Source: Gordonia spumicola (lineage in GTDB: Bacteria > Actinomycetota > Actinomycetes > Mycobacteriales > Mycobacteriaceae). Taken from it: 64,000 bases of DNA. Below, one piece after another: positions 51,202 to 61,545 of the stretch. The notes beneath the pieces are model-generated. The model made no database searches. It worked only from the letters and a program-made list of their open reading frames with translations, and had not been told where the DNA came from. The DNA lies in contig NZ_BJOV01000005.1 of assembly GCF_009932475.1 (NCBI RefSeq), forward strand, positions 558,001-622,000, given 5' to 3'. The position numbers and the translations under genes were made by a program. The stretch's first letter is position 1, and each line of letters begins with the position of its first letter.

Positions 51202-51268
51202 TGACGCCCTGAGCGTCGCTTCCCGCTCACGAACAATTCGTGAGCGGGACGGGGCGCTCGGGGCGTAA
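51202..51268. repeat. Palindromic repeat element, copy B
   Basis: Arms 51202-51233 and 51237-51268, loop CAA, with five mismatches (two wobble). Shares TGACGCCCTGAGCGT, CCCGCTCACGAA, TTCGTGAGCGGGA and GGGCGTAA with copy A. Starts 3 nt after the stop of the AbiEi-like gene. Copies A and B bracket the two-gene islet. Confidence 0.82.
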
Positions 51269-51316
51269 ACGGCAAGCGGCGACGCGAGACACGGTCGCGC
51301 GGCTACGGTGGTCGGT

Positions 51317-51913
51317 ATGAGCTACGACACAGTCGCCGGAATCGTTCTTGCAGGCGGGCGTTCGCGCCGGATGGGGCAGGACAAAGCAGCACTCGAGTTC
51401 GAGGGGGTGACGATGCTGACCCGAATCGCGGAGGCGATCGGAGAGCGGTGCACGCCGGTGCTGGTGGCGGCCCCGGAGTCGTCGCAGGCGTATCGGGAGT
51501 TGTCGAAGGAGTCGGACCTGCAGTGGGTCACCGACGAGCAGGACGGGTCGGGGCCGCTCGGCGGCTTGGTCGCCGGACTGCGGGCGGCAGCGGCGGCGGG
51601 CGCCGAGGTCGCGTTCGTCTGCGCGACGGACATGCCGCTCGTGCACGCCGACATCGTCGACGAGCTGCTGGCCGGACTCACCCCGTCGACGGACGCGGTG
51701 ATCGCCCACGACTCCCAGCGCGACCATCCGATGGCGGGCGTCTATCGGACCGGCACCGCAGACGCTCTGCAAGCACTCGTGGACGCGGGCGAACTGCGGA
51801 TGCTCGCCGCCGTCGACGCGATCAGCACGCGTCGTGTCGGCGTGAGCAACGCCGACTGGCTCACCAACGTCGACGCCCCCGAAGACCTGCACCGGATCCG
51901 CGTCGCGGGATGA
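51317..51913 (+). CDS. mobA: Molybdenum cofactor guanylyltransferase
   Basis: 198 residues. Nucleotidyltransferase motif AGGRSRRMGQDKA at the N-terminus, VTDEQDGSGPLGGLVAGL for GTP binding, ATDMPLVHAD for the metal Asp. Attaches GMP to molybdopterin to give the MGD cofactor, which the nitrate reductase at 8.4-12.4 kb needs. ATG at 51317 chosen; a GTG three codons earlier is possible. Also found between clpX and valS in M. tuberculosis (Rv2453c). Confidence 0.9.
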   Translation: MSYDTVAGIVLAGGRSRRMGQDKAALEFEGVTMLTRIAEAIGERCTPVLVAAPESSQAYRELSKESDLQWVTDEQDGSGPLGGLVAGLRAAAAAGAEVAFVCATDMPLVHADIVDELLAGLTPSTDAVIAHDSQRDHPMAGVYRTGTADALQALVDAGELRMLAAVDAISTRRVGVSNADWLTNVDAPEDLHRIRVAG

Positions 51914-52018
51914 GGTCACTCGAACGGGTGAATGATCGGCCGACCGTGTTGCGTCGCCGGGATGCGTGACGATCTACGAGGTAGCGGCGCTTTGCCGTCT
52001 CTGATCGAGAGGACAGTC

Positions 52019-52474
52019 ATGACCAAGGCAACACGAGTGGGCGCGGTCGCGGGAGCAGTGGTGGCCCTGGCGGTCGGAGCGGGAGCCGTCGCGGGCCCCG
52101 CGCACGCGGCTCCGGTCGCGGTGCAGCAGTTCCCCGCGAACGGGATCATCTCGAACGGGATCACGGCGTTCGGGACGTACTCGGCGTCGATACGCATCGA
52201 AACCGCAGGTGCCGGAGCGGTGTGGCTGAGCGCTCCGGGCGGACGCCAGTGCGGGAACCCCGCCGTCGACGACTCGTTCGTGCGGTTCACCTACACCAAC
52301 ATCTCGAACGGTCGGAGCGGCGCGGGCACGGTCCGTCCGTGTCCCGGACCGTGGTCGGGATCGCAGAAGGTGAAGCTGACTCCTGGCGCCGGCACGGTCG
52401 TGGGAACCATCGCCATCGTCAGCAAGGGCGGTCCCTGGTCGATCCCCGGCGGCGCCACGTTCGGAGTCCGATAG
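52019..52474 (+). CDS. Secreted protein of unknown function
   Basis: 151 residues. Signal peptide MTKATRVGAVAGAVVALAVG ending at AHA-AP, giving a mature protein of about 115 residues, rich in Gly and Ser, with two cysteines (RQCGNP and VRPCPGP) that may pair. ATG preceded by GAGAGGA. No recognised domain. Not coupled to either neighbour. Confidence 0.82.
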   Translation: MTKATRVGAVAGAVVALAVGAGAVAGPAHAAPVAVQQFPANGIISNGITAFGTYSASIRIETAGAGAVWLSAPGGRQCGNPAVDDSFVRFTYTNISNGRSGAGTVRPCPGPWSGSQKVKLTPGAGTVVGTIAIVSKGGPWSIPGGATFGVR

Positions 52475-52517
52475 GGGAGGTCACGCCGGTCACGAGGCCG
52501 TTACCTAGAATCGAAGG

Positions 52518-55169
52518 GTGACGAACTCCGATCAGAGCACCAGCCTTCCCAAGTCGTGGGACCCGTCCGAGCATGAAGCGGGCCTGTACGAGCGCTGGGT
52601 AGACGCCGGATACTTCGTAGCCGACGCGTCGAGCGACAAGCCTGGCTACTCGATCGTCCTCCCGCCGCCGAACGTGACCGGTTCCCTCCACATGGGTCAC
52701 GCGCTCGACCACACCCTCATGGACACCCTCACGCGCCGCAAGCGCATGCAGGGCTACGAGGTCCTGTGGCTGCCCGGCATGGACCACGCGGGCATCGCCA
52801 CGCAGACCATCGTCGAGAAGCAGCTCGCCGCCGAGGGACTCACCCGCCACGAGCTGGGGCGTGAGGCGTTCATCGAACGCGTCTGGAAGTGGAAGGCCGA
52901 GTCGGGTGGCCTGATCCAGGGTCAGATGCGCCGCCTCGGTGAAGGCGTCGACTGGAGTCGCGACCGCTTCACCATGGACGAGGGCCTCTCGCGCGCCGTC
53001 CAGACGATCTTCAAGAAGCTGTACGACGATGGTCTGATCTACCGCGCGGAGCGCCTGGTCAACTGGTCGCCCGCGCAGCAGACCGCCATCTCCGACATCG
53101 AGGTCAAGTACAAGGACGTCGACGGCGAGCTCGTCTCGTTCCGCTACGGATCGCTCGACGACACGCAGCCGCACATCGTCGTCGCGACCACCCGGATGGA
53201 GACGATGCTCGGCGACACCGCGATCGCCGTCCACCCCGACGACGAGCGGTACACCCACCTGCACGGCGTGCACCTCGCGCATCCGTTCCTCGACCGCACG
53301 GTTCCGGTGATCGTCGACGACTACGTCGATCCCGAATTCGGGTCCGGCGCAGTCAAGATCACGCCGGCACACGACCCGAACGACTTCGCGATCGGCCAGC
53401 GACACAACCTGCCGATGATCACGATCATGGACAAGACGGCCGTCATCGAGGGCACCGGCACGCAGTTCGACGGCCTCGACCGCTTCGCCGCGCGCGTCGC
53501 CGTGCGCGAAGCGCTGGCCGAGCAGGGCCGCATCGTCAAGGAGGTGCGCCCGTACCTGCACAGCGTCGGACATTCCGAGCGCGCGGGCGAACCCATCGAG
53601 CCGCGACTGTCGATGCAGTGGTGGGTCGATGTGTCGTCTCTCGCGAAGGCCGCGGGCGACGCCGTCCGCGACGGCGACACCGTCATCCACCCGAAGAGCC
53701 AGGAACCCCGTTGGTTCGACTGGGTCGACGACATGCACGACTGGACCATCTCGCGTCAGCTGTGGTGGGGCCACCGGATCCCGATCTGGTACGGCCCGAA
53801 CGGCGAAGTGGAGTGCTTCGGCCCCGACGAGACCGCACCGGAGGGCTGGGAACAGGACCCGGACGTCCTCGACACCTGGTTCAGCTCCGGTCTGTGGCCG
53901 TTCTCGACGATGGGCTGGCCCGAGCACACCGCCGACGTCGCCAAGTTCTATCCGACGTCCGTGCTCGTCACGGGCTACGACATCCTGTTCTTCTGGGTCG
54001 CCCGCATGATGATGTTCGGCACTTACGTTGGCGCGAACGACGACGACTTCTCGGCCCGCGACGCCAAGGTCCCGTTCCGCGACGTCTTCCTGCACGGCCT
54101 CGTCCGCGACGAGCGCGGCCAGAAGATGAGCAAGTCGAAGGGCAACGGGATCGACCCGCTCGACTGGGTCGACCGCTTCGGCGCCGACGCCCTGCGCTTC
54201 ACTCTCGCGCGCGGCGCCAACCCGGGCAGCGACATCTCGGTCGGCGAATCGCATGCGCAGAGCTCGCGCAACTTCGCGACCAAGCTGTTCAACGCCACCA
54301 AGTTCGCCATGATGAACGGCGCCAAGACGGGAGACCTGCCCGCAGCCGACGAGCTGACTGTCGCCGACCGCTGGATCCTCGGCCGACTCGACGAGGTCCT
54401 CTCCGACGTCGACGCGGGCTTCGAGACCTACGAGTTCTCCAAGGCGTGCGAGGCGCTGTACCACTTCGCGTGGGACGAGGTCTGCGACTGGTACCTCGAA
54501 CTGTCCAAGGTCCAGGTCGCCGAGGGCGGCGATCGCGCCGACACGACGGCCCTGGTCCTGGGCACGATCCTCGACAAGCTCCTGCGCGCGCTGCACCCGG
54601 TGATGCCGTTCGTCACCGAAGTCCTGTGGACGGCGCTCACCGGGCGCGAGTCGGTCGTCGTCGCCGACTGGCCGACGGCCTCCGGCGACGCCGCCGACCG
54701 GGTCGCGGCACAGCAGATCGAGGACCTGCAGAAGCTCATCACCGAGGTGCGGCGTTTCCGCAGCGACCAAGGCCTCAAGCCCGGTCAGCGAGTCGCGGCC
54801 ACCGTCGACGGTCTCGACGCGCTCGGCCTGGCCGACCTCCGCGGGCAGCTCGACTCCCTCGCCCGCCTGGAGGCTCCGGGCGACGACTTCACCGCGACCG
54901 CGACCGTCGAGGTCCGCCTGTCGTCGGGCACGGCGACCGTCGCGATCGACACGTCCGGCACCGTCGACGTCGAGGCCGAACGCAAGCGTGCGGCGAAGGA
55001 TCTGGCCGCCGCCGAGAAGGAACTCGCCGGGACGACGGCGAAGCTCGGCAACGAGCAGTTCCTGTCGAAGGCGCCCGACGCGGTCGTCGACAAGATCAAG
55101 GCCCGCCAGGCGCTCGCCAAGGAAGACATCGCTCGACTCACGGCCAAGCTCGCGGAGCTGGGCGCCTGA
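52518..55169 (+). CDS. valS: Valyl-tRNA synthetase
   Basis: 883 residues, class I synthetase. HIGH-type motif [15 protein letters not shown] near residue 55, KMSKSKGN near 535, the large CP1 editing domain between them, an anticodon-binding helical domain, and a C-terminal coiled coil (about 810-880, [19 protein letters not shown]). Charges tRNA-Val and edits mischarged Thr. GTG start. Its stop overlaps the folC start (TGATG). Confidence 0.96.
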   Translation: MTNSDQSTSLPKSWDPSEHEAGLYERWVDAGYFVADASSDKPGYSIVLPPPNVTGSLHMGHALDHTLMDTLTRRKRMQGYEVLWLPGMDHAGIATQTIVEKQLAAEGLTRHELGREAFIERVWKWKAESGGLIQGQMRRLGEGVDWSRDRFTMDEGLSRAVQTIFKKLYDDGLIYRAERLVNWSPAQQTAISDIEVKYKDVDGELVSFRYGSLDDTQPHIVVATTRMETMLGDTAIAVHPDDERYTHLHGVHLAHPFLDRTVPVIVDDYVDPEFGSGAVKITPAHDPNDFAIGQRHNLPMITIMDKTAVIEGTGTQFDGLDRFAARVAVREALAEQGRIVKEVRPYLHSVGHSERAGEPIEPRLSMQWWVDVSSLAKAAGDAVRDGDTVIHPKSQEPRWFDWVDDMHDWTISRQLWWGHRIPIWYGPNGEVECFGPDETAPEGWEQDPDVLDTWFSSGLWPFSTMGWPEHTADVAKFYPTSVLVTGYDILFFWVARMMMFGTYVGANDDDFSARDAKVPFRDVFLHGLVRDERGQKMSKSKGNGIDPLDWVDRFGADALRFTLARGANPGSDISVGESHAQSSRNFATKLFNATKFAMMNGAKTGDLPAADELTVADRWILGRLDEVLSDVDAGFETYEFSKACEALYHFAWDEVCDWYLELSKVQVAEGGDRADTTALVLGTILDKLLRALHPVMPFVTEVLWTALTGRESVVVADWPTASGDAADRVAAQQIEDLQKLITEVRRFRSDQGLKPGQRVAATVDGLDALGLADLRGQLDSLARLEAPGDDFTATATVEVRLSSGTATVAIDTSGTVDVEAERKRAAKDLAAAEKELAGTTAKLGNEQFLSKAPDAVVDKIKARQALAKEDIARLTAKLAELGA

Positions 55170-56566
55170 TGAGTCCCACGCCGGAGGACCTCGCCGAGCT
55201 CGCGGCCGTCGAGGCCGAACTCGACACCCGATGGCCGGAGACGAAGATCGAGCCGTCGCTCACCAGGATCAACCTGCTGCTCGAGCTGCTCGGCAATCCG
55301 CAGCACGCCTACCCGGCGATCCACATCGCCGGGACCAACGGCAAGACGTCGGTCACCCGCATGATCGACACGCTGCTCCAGGCGTTCCACCGCCGGACCG
55401 GGCGGATCACCAGCCCGCACCTGCAGCTGGTGACCGAGCGGATCGCCATCGACGGCGCACCGATCTCACCGCGCCTGTACGTCGACACGTACCGGGAGAT
55501 CGAACCGTTCATCACGATGGTCGACGACTCGTCGACCGCGCAGGGCGGCCCGCGGATGAGCAAGTTCGAGGTGCTCACCGCGATCGCCTACGCGGCGTTC
55601 GCCGAGGCCCCGATCGAGGTGGCCGTCGTCGAGACCGGCATGGGCGGCCGCTGGGACGCCACCAACGTCATCGACTCGAAGGTCGCCGTCATCACGCCGA
55701 TCGCGATGGACCACGCCGAATACCTCGGCGACACGTTGACGGCGATCGCGGGGGAGAAGGCTGGCATCATCAAGCCGGGACCCGCCGACGCGATCGTGCC
55801 GAACGATCCCGTCACCGTCATCGCGCCGCAAGAGCCCGAGGTCGCCGACGTGTTGCTGCGCGCGAGCGTCGACGCCGGCACCATCGTCGCCCGGCAGGAC
55901 TCCGAGTTCACAGTCCTCGACTCGGTGACCGCGGTCGGCGGGCAGATGCTCAGCATCCGTGGGCTCGGCGGCGTGTACGACGAGATCTTCCTGCCGCTGC
56001 ACGGCGCCCATCAGGCCCAGAACGCGGCACTGGCACTGGCGGCCGTCGAAGCGTTCTTCGGTGCGGGCGCCGAGCGGCAGCTCGACGTCGACACCGTTCG
56101 CGAGGCATTCGCCGAGGTCACCACACCGGGCAGGCTCGAACGTCTCCGCAACGCTCCGAGCGTGTTCGTCGATGCCGCCCACAACCCGCATGGGGCCCGA
56201 GCGCTCGCCCAGGCACTCGTCTCCGAGTTCGACTTCCGACGACTCGTCGGGGTGATCGGCGTCCTCGGCGACAAGGACGCGCGGGGTCTGCTCACCGAGC
56301 TCGAGCCAGTGCTCGACGCCGTGGTCCTGACCAACAACGGATCGCCGAGGGCCCTCGACACCGAGACCCTGGCCGACATCGCCGTGCCGATCTTCGGGGA
56401 GGAACGCGTCACCGCCGAACCCTTCCTGCCCGACGCCGTCGAGGCGGCCATCGCCCTCGCCGAGGACGGCGAGGCCGGAACCGTGTCCGGCGCGGGCGTC
56501 ATCATCACCGGATCGGTCGTCACCGCAGGCGCCGGTCGCACCCTGTTCGCGAAGGACCCCTCATGA
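55169..56566 (+). CDS. folC: Folylpolyglutamate/dihydrofolate synthase
   Basis: 465 residues. ATP loop HIAGTNGKTSVTR near residue 52, ETGMGGRWDATNV near 155, and VDAAHNPHGAR in the C-terminal domain. Adds glutamate to dihydropteroate or to folates. ATG overlaps the valS stop by one base, and the stop overlaps the DUF4233 start by 4 nt, so valS-folC-DUF4233 form one operon as in Rv2448c-Rv2446c. Confidence 0.93.
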   Translation: MSPTPEDLAELAAVEAELDTRWPETKIEPSLTRINLLLELLGNPQHAYPAIHIAGTNGKTSVTRMIDTLLQAFHRRTGRITSPHLQLVTERIAIDGAPISPRLYVDTYREIEPFITMVDDSSTAQGGPRMSKFEVLTAIAYAAFAEAPIEVAVVETGMGGRWDATNVIDSKVAVITPIAMDHAEYLGDTLTAIAGEKAGIIKPGPADAIVPNDPVTVIAPQEPEVADVLLRASVDAGTIVARQDSEFTVLDSVTAVGGQMLSIRGLGGVYDEIFLPLHGAHQAQNAALALAAVEAFFGAGAERQLDVDTVREAFAEVTTPGRLERLRNAPSVFVDAAHNPHGARALAQALVSEFDFRRLVGVIGVLGDKDARGLLTELEPVLDAVVLTNNGSPRALDTETLADIAVPIFGEERVTAEPFLPDAVEAAIALAEDGEAGTVSGAGVIITGSVVTAGAGRTLFAKDPS

Positions 56567-56964
56567 CCGACGACGCCGCACCGGCCGTCAATCCGCCCGC
56601 GACCGATCCGTGGAAGGGCTTCCGCGGGGTGATGGCGGGAACGCTGATCCTCGAGGTGATCGTCGTCCTGCTCGCGTTCCCGATCATCGCGAAGATCGGT
56701 GGCGGGCTCACCTGGGGCTCGGGCCTGTACCTCGGCGTCATGACACTGGCGCACATCCTGCTGTCCGGCATGTGTGGACGGTCGTGGGCGCTGCCCGCGA
56801 TCCTGACCGCACAGGTCTTGCTGCTGCTCGGCGGATTCTTCCACTGGTCGATCGCCGCGATCGGCGTGATCTTCCTGTGTGTGTGGCTGTACATCGCGTA
56901 CATCCGGCGCGACGTCGCCAAACGCATCGAACGCGGAGAACTGCCCAGTCAGCGCCTGGCGTAG
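56563..56964 (+). CDS. DUF4233 membrane protein
   Basis: 133 residues with four membrane spans (for example GTLILEVIVVLLAFPII and AILTAQVLLLLGGFFHW) and a short basic tail. DUF4233 proteins always follow folC in this order of bacteria; function unknown. ATG overlaps the folC stop. Confidence 0.88.
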   Translation: MTDDAAPAVNPPATDPWKGFRGVMAGTLILEVIVVLLAFPIIAKIGGGLTWGSGLYLGVMTLAHILLSGMCGRSWALPAILTAQVLLLLGGFFHWSIAAIGVIFLCVWLYIAYIRRDVAKRIERGELPSQRLA

Positions 56965-57075
56965 GGTCGACCGGCCGCGGACGGCATCCGAGGGTGTCGT
57001 CCGTTCGTATGAAACTGTCGGTTACACTAGTGGTCGAGTAACATAGATCACTCGCCAACCGTCTGGAAGGGCTGC

Positions 57076-57507
57076 ATGCGCGCCTCTCACCTCCTGTCCG
57101 CCGCCATCGTCGCGGGGGCCGCCACACTCGTGGTCGCGCCGATCGCTCACGCGAACCCGTCGACGACACAGTCGACCTCGCCGTCGACCGCCCCGTCCGA
57201 CGCCGACAAGGTGGAGCCGAGCATTCCGCTCCAGGTGCCCGAGGGCGCCTTCGGCTACATCGCGACCCGCGGTGCCACCAAGTGGCTCGCCGACCGCGAT
57301 CTGCCGAGCCTCATCAAGAGCCTTCCGGTGCCGCCGTCGTTCCGCGAGTCGAACAACGGCATGGCGTCGATCATCAAAGCCGAGCTGACCGCGGCCGAGG
57401 AGACTCCCGGCGCATGCGTGCAGATCATCATCACGCCCGCGCCCAAGCAGGGCGGCCTGTTCACGTACGGTTTCTTCGCCGTCGAGAAGCAGTACTGCCC
57501 GAGCTGA
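57076..57507 (+). CDS. Secreted protein of unknown function
   Basis: 143 residues. Signal peptide [20 protein letters not shown] ending AHA-NP, then a Thr/Ser/Pro-rich stretch and a domain with two cysteines (GACVQI and KQYCPS at the C-terminus). GGAAGGG precedes the ATG. TGAAAC (57010-57015) with TACACT (57023-57028) is weak as a promoter because the spacing is short. No known domain. Inserted between DUF4233 and ndk. Confidence 0.8.
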   Translation: MRASHLLSAAIVAGAATLVVAPIAHANPSTTQSTSPSTAPSDADKVEPSIPLQVPEGAFGYIATRGATKWLADRDLPSLIKSLPVPPSFRESNNGMASIIKAELTAAEETPGACVQIIITPAPKQGGLFTYGFFAVEKQYCPS

Positions 57508-57544
57508 CGCGGCGGATCCACGGCCCGATCGTTACAGTGTCCAC

Positions 57545-57961
57545 GTGACTGAACAGACTCTCGTCCTCATCAAGCCCGACGGTGTACAGCGCGGCGTCAT
57601 CGGTGAAGTGATCTCCCGCATCGAGCGCAAGGGCCTGACCCTCGCCGCACTCGAACTGCGCACCGTTCCGACCGAGATCGCTGCCGAGCACTACGCCGAA
57701 CACGCGGAACGCCCGTTCTTCGGTTCGCTGCTCGAATTCATCACCTCCGGCCCGGTCGTCGCGGCCGTCGTCGAGGGTCCCCGCGCCATCGCCGCATTCC
57801 GTCAGCTCGCGGGCGGAACCGACCCGGTCGAGAAGGCGACGCCTGGCACCATCCGCGGCGATTTCGGCCTCGAGACGCAGTTCAACCTGGTGCACGGCTC
57901 CGACTCGCCGGAGTCGGCCGCCCGCGAAATCGGCCTCTGGTTCCCGGCTCTGCGCTCCTGA
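57545..57961 (+). CDS. ndk: Nucleoside diphosphate kinase
   Basis: 138 residues. KPDGVQRG at the N-terminus, the phosphorylated histidine in [12 protein letters not shown] near residue 118, and the usual short length. Transfers gamma phosphate between nucleotides. GTG start 37 nt after the previous stop. Followed by a 259-bp gap that should hold the rne promoter and leader. Confidence 0.95.
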   Translation: MTEQTLVLIKPDGVQRGVIGEVISRIERKGLTLAALELRTVPTEIAAEHYAEHAERPFFGSLLEFITSGPVVAAVVEGPRAIAAFRQLAGGTDPVEKATPGTIRGDFGLETQFNLVHGSDSPESAAREIGLWFPALRS

Positions 57962-58220
57962 TTCGACGGCGCGCGCGAGGGAACTTTCCAGGGTGTGCGG
58001 GTTGATCGCTGTTCGTGTGGGATACTTGTTCTAGTTCACGGCGTCACACTTTGACTCCGGGACTCGGCGTACACAGTCGCCACAGCAAGGCGTCGAGAAC
58101 GACGCGAAGACCACACAACACCCGGTCGCTTCGACCGGCACACATTGGGAAGGCCCTCGCGTGGCCGCGTCGTGACAGTCCTCGGACGCCCGACGCGCCC
58201 GGGGGTCTCAAGGAGACCAC

Positions 58221-61200
58221 GTGACCGACAACGGGTCGCCGGTGAACGCCGACAAGGCGCAATTCACGGCGGAACATTTTCCCCTCCGACTCCGCGTGCA
58301 CGCACTCGCGCGAATGCTGGAGTCCACCAGCAAGGATGTGCTCGCACATCTGGGTGAGATGGGCGTGACGGCGCGCACCGCGCAATCGTCCATCTCTCGC
58401 GACGACGCTTACGCCGTCGCGCAACGCCTCGGCGCCGCGGCGTCGAGCGAGCCCGCGGAACAGGCGCCCGCGACGGCGTCGCTGTTCTCGGCCGTCGAGG
58501 TGGTCGAACCTTCCGCCCCGGCCTCCGCGGGCGACGCGACCGCGCCGCTGTTCCTCGCCGCGGACGCCCCGGCCGACGAGAAGCCGGGCAAACCCGCGAA
58601 GAAGACCGCGCGCAAGGCCGCCGCGAAGAAGAGCAAGAAGGCCGACGAGGCCGCGGACAGCGCCGAGCCGACCGCCGAGGCCGTCGCCGAGCCCAAGGCC
58701 GCCGCGAAGAAGGCCAAGTCGACGAAGAAGGCATCGGTCAAGAAGGCCGAGCCGACCGAGGACGAGCAGGTTCAGGCTGAGCCGGCCCACACGCACGACG
58801 AGACCGCCGAAGCCGACGCGGCCCCGGTCAAGAAGAAGAGCGCGAAGAAGTCGAGCAAGAAGGCGAAGGCCGACGAGGCTCCCGCCGACGACGCCGTGGA
58901 CGAACTGCCCGCCGTCGAAACGGTCGACGACGCGCAACCCGCCGCGGAGCCCGAAGAGGAGTCCGCCGACGCGGACGCCGACGGTGAGTCGCGCTCGCGC
59001 CGCCGTCGTCGCGGACGCCGTGGCCGCGGACGAGGACGCGGTGACCAGCCCGCCGACGAGCAGAACGAGTCGTCCGACGACGCCGAGGGCGCCGACGGCA
59101 CGGCCGTCGTCGAGCACGCGTCCGACGCGGATCAGGCAGACGCCGACAAGGCCGACCCCGACAAGGCGGACGCGGACAAGGCCGGAGACGACGAGAGCGC
59201 AGACGAGCAGGCAGGCGACGACCAGGACGACGACGCGACGCCCACCAGCAAGCGTCGCCGTCGTCGCCGTCGTCGTCGCGGCACCGGAGAAGGCGACGAG
59301 GCCGCCTCGTCCGACGATCCGCCGAACACCGTCGTCCACGAGCGTGAGCCGCGCACCAAGCGGGTCCGCGACGAAGTGCAGGGCATCACCGGGTCGACGC
59401 GTTTGGAGGCCAAGCGTCAGCGTCGACGCGACGGACGCGATGCGGGCCGTCGTCGTCCGCCGATCCTGACCGAGTCGGAGTTCCTCGCGCGCCGCGAGGC
59501 GGTCGAGCGCGTCATGGTGATCCGGGAGCGCGGCGCCAACGCCACCACCGAGGACTACACCCAGGTCGCGGTCCTCGAAGACGGCGTCCTCGTCGAGCAC
59601 TTCGTCACCACCGAGACGTCCCAGTCGATGGTCGGCAACATCTACCTCGGCCGTGTCCAGAACGTGCTTCCCGGCATGGAGGCGGCCTTCGTCGACATCG
59701 GCCGCGGTCGCAACGGCGTCCTCTACGCGGGCGAGGTGAACTGGGAGGCCGCGGGCCTCGACGGCCGCTCGCGCAAGATCGAACAGGCGCTCAAACCGGG
59801 CGACTACGTGCTCGTCCAGGTCAGCAAGGACCCGATCGGACACAAGGGCGCCCGCCTGACCACGCAGATCTCGCTCGCGGGCCGCTACCTCGTGTACGTG
59901 CCCGGCGGGACGTCCACCGGCATCAGCCGCAAGCTGCCCGACACCGAGCGCAAGCGTCTCAAGCAGATCCTGTCCAAGCTCGTTCCCGACGAGGCCGGCG
60001 TGATCATCCGCACCGCGTCCGAAGGCGTCAGCGCGGAGGAGCTCGCGGCCGACGTCGCGCGCCTGGAGTCGCAGTGGAAGGGCATCGAGGCCGCGGCCGC
60101 CGAGCACGCCGACAAGGCGAACGGCACACCCCGTGCGCTCTACGAGGAGCCCGACCTGCTGGTCCGCGTGGTCCGCGACCTCTTCAACGAGGACTTCTCC
60201 AAGCTCGTCGTCGAAGGCGACAAGGCATGGAACCTCGTGTCTACCTACGTCGACGACGTCGCCGCCGACCTGTCCGAGCGCGTCGAGCAGTTCACCAAGG
60301 CGCACGCCGACGCGCCGGACTCGTTCGCGGTGCACCGCATCGACGAGCAGCTCGCGAAGGCGCTCGACCGCAAGGTGTGGCTGCCGTCCGGCGGCACGCT
60401 GATCATCGAGCACACCGAGGCGATGACCGTCGTCGACGTCAACACCGGCAAGTTCACCGGTTCGGGCGGCAACCTCGAGGAGACGGTCACCAGGAACAAC
60501 CTGGAGGCCGCGGAGGAGATCGTCCGCCAGATGCGCCTGCGCGACATCGGCGGAATGATCATCGTCGACTTCATCGACATGGTCCTCGAGTCGAACCGCG
60601 ATCTCGTGCTGCGTCGCCTCACCGAGGCGCTGGCCCGTGACCGCACCCGCCACCAGGTGTCCGAGGTGACCTCGCTCGGCCTGGTGCAGATGACGCGCAA
60701 GCGTCTCGGAACCGGCCTGCTCGAAGCCTTCTCGACCACGTGCACGGCGTGCTCCGGTCGTGGGGTGATCGTCCACGCCAATCCCGTCGAGGTGCGCCCC
60801 GCGCAGTCCGACGACCCGGCGCGCGGCGATGCGGGCAGTCGGCGGTCGCGCCGCAAGAAGGGACGCGGCGACGCGCCCGCGGTCGAGGCCAAGCCCGCGG
60901 TCGAGCAGCCGAAGGCCCCGCACAAGCCCGCGGCCGAGCACCCGCTGTTCCGCACGATGGCACACCACGACGAGGATCACGTCCACGAGCACGACGGTAA
61001 CGTCGTCGGACCGGTCGACGAGCCCGTCGCCGCAGCCGAGCCCGAGGCGCCCGTCGTCGTCGAACCGGCGGTCGTCGAGGCGGTGGTCGTCGAACCGGTC
61101 GAGCCGGTGGTCGCCGAGCCGGTGGCTGCCGAGCCGGAGGCGGGCGTCGTCCGACGTCGTCGACGCACGGTCCGCCGGGCGGCGGCGCCGACCGCGGTCG

Positions 61201-61343
61201 CTCCCGAGGCGATCGTCGTCAGCGATGAGCCGCCGGTCACGACCGTCGCGCCGCAGTCGGCCGAGCCCGTCGTGACGGTGACGCGGACGCCTCGTCGGCG
61301 CAGCGGCAGGCGTGCGGCCGGGTCGCCCCCGGCGCAGGGCTGA
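58221..61343 (+). CDS. rne: Ribonuclease E/G, actinobacterial form
   Basis: 1040 residues. An N-terminal segment RLRVHALARMLESTSKDVL (about 23-70) resembles the IF2 N-terminal domain. Then come long acidic/Lys-rich and Arg-rich disordered parts (about 75-395, with RRRRRGRRGRGRGRG). The catalytic core starts near 430 with the S1 domain (GNIYLGRVQNVLPGMEAAF), then metal site DVNTGKF near 738 and zinc-link CTACSGRG near 842. A Pro/Val/Glu-rich tail ends in a basic patch. It initiates mRNA decay and rRNA processing. GTG start with AAGGAG upstream. Confidence 0.93.
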   Translation: MTDNGSPVNADKAQFTAEHFPLRLRVHALARMLESTSKDVLAHLGEMGVTARTAQSSISRDDAYAVAQRLGAAASSEPAEQAPATASLFSAVEVVEPSAPASAGDATAPLFLAADAPADEKPGKPAKKTARKAAAKKSKKADEAADSAEPTAEAVAEPKAAAKKAKSTKKASVKKAEPTEDEQVQAEPAHTHDETAEADAAPVKKKSAKKSSKKAKADEAPADDAVDELPAVETVDDAQPAAEPEEESADADADGESRSRRRRRGRRGRGRGRGDQPADEQNESSDDAEGADGTAVVEHASDADQADADKADPDKADADKAGDDESADEQAGDDQDDDATPTSKRRRRRRRRRGTGEGDEAASSDDPPNTVVHEREPRTKRVRDEVQGITGSTRLEAKRQRRRDGRDAGRRRPPILTESEFLARREAVERVMVIRERGANATTEDYTQVAVLEDGVLVEHFVTTETSQSMVGNIYLGRVQNVLPGMEAAFVDIGRGRNGVLYAGEVNWEAAGLDGRSRKIEQALKPGDYVLVQVSKDPIGHKGARLTTQISLAGRYLVYVPGGTSTGISRKLPDTERKRLKQILSKLVPDEAGVIIRTASEGVSAEELAADVARLESQWKGIEAAAAEHADKANGTPRALYEEPDLLVRVVRDLFNEDFSKLVVEGDKAWNLVSTYVDDVAADLSERVEQFTKAHADAPDSFAVHRIDEQLAKALDRKVWLPSGGTLIIEHTEAMTVVDVNTGKFTGSGGNLEETVTRNNLEAAEEIVRQMRLRDIGGMIIVDFIDMVLESNRDLVLRRLTEALARDRTRHQVSEVTSLGLVQMTRKRLGTGLLEAFSTTCTACSGRGVIVHANPVEVRPAQSDDPARGDAGSRRSRRKKGRGDAPAVEAKPAVEQPKAPHKPAAEHPLFRTMAHHDEDHVHEHDGNVVGPVDEPVAAAEPEAPVVVEPAVVEAVVVEPVEPVVAEPVAAEPEAGVVRRRRRTVRRAAAPTAVAPEAIVVSDEPPVTTVAPQSAEPVVTVTRTPRRRSGRRAAGSPPAQG

Positions 61344-61360
61344 CACGCGGCCTCGTGAGT

Positions 61361-61390
61361 TTGACCTGATGGGGAGCGCTACCGTAACCT
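61361..61390 (+). promoter_or_regulatory. Candidate SigA-type promoter for rplU-rpmA
   Basis: TTGACC, 18 nt, TAACCT in the 202-bp gap after rne. The transcript would have about 150 nt of leader, with a hairpin CTCCGGG/CCCGGAG at 61444-61465, which could serve ribosomal-protein control; that is speculative. RBS of rplU is GAGGACAGCGGG. Confidence 0.4.
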
Positions 61391-61545
61391 TGACTGGTCG
61401 CATCCATCGACGTGCGCTGACGTGCGCGCTCGATAGGAAGAGTCTCCGGGGACGGATTCCCGGAGCATGCAGCACCACAGATTCGCTGGAGCGCAGGAAT
61501 GGCCTGCGGCTTCGGCCCGAAGAGACAAGTTAGAGGACAGCGGGA

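Noticed and set aside
59140..59240. Tandem GCCGACAAGGC-like repeats
   Set aside because: Coding repeats of Ala-Asp-Lys within the disordered part of RNase E, not a CRISPR or a separate repeat element.
58044..61478. 1144-codon open frame on the minus strand opposite rne
   Set aside because: Antisense to RNase E, with Leu/Gly/Arg repeats mirroring its low-complexity regions.
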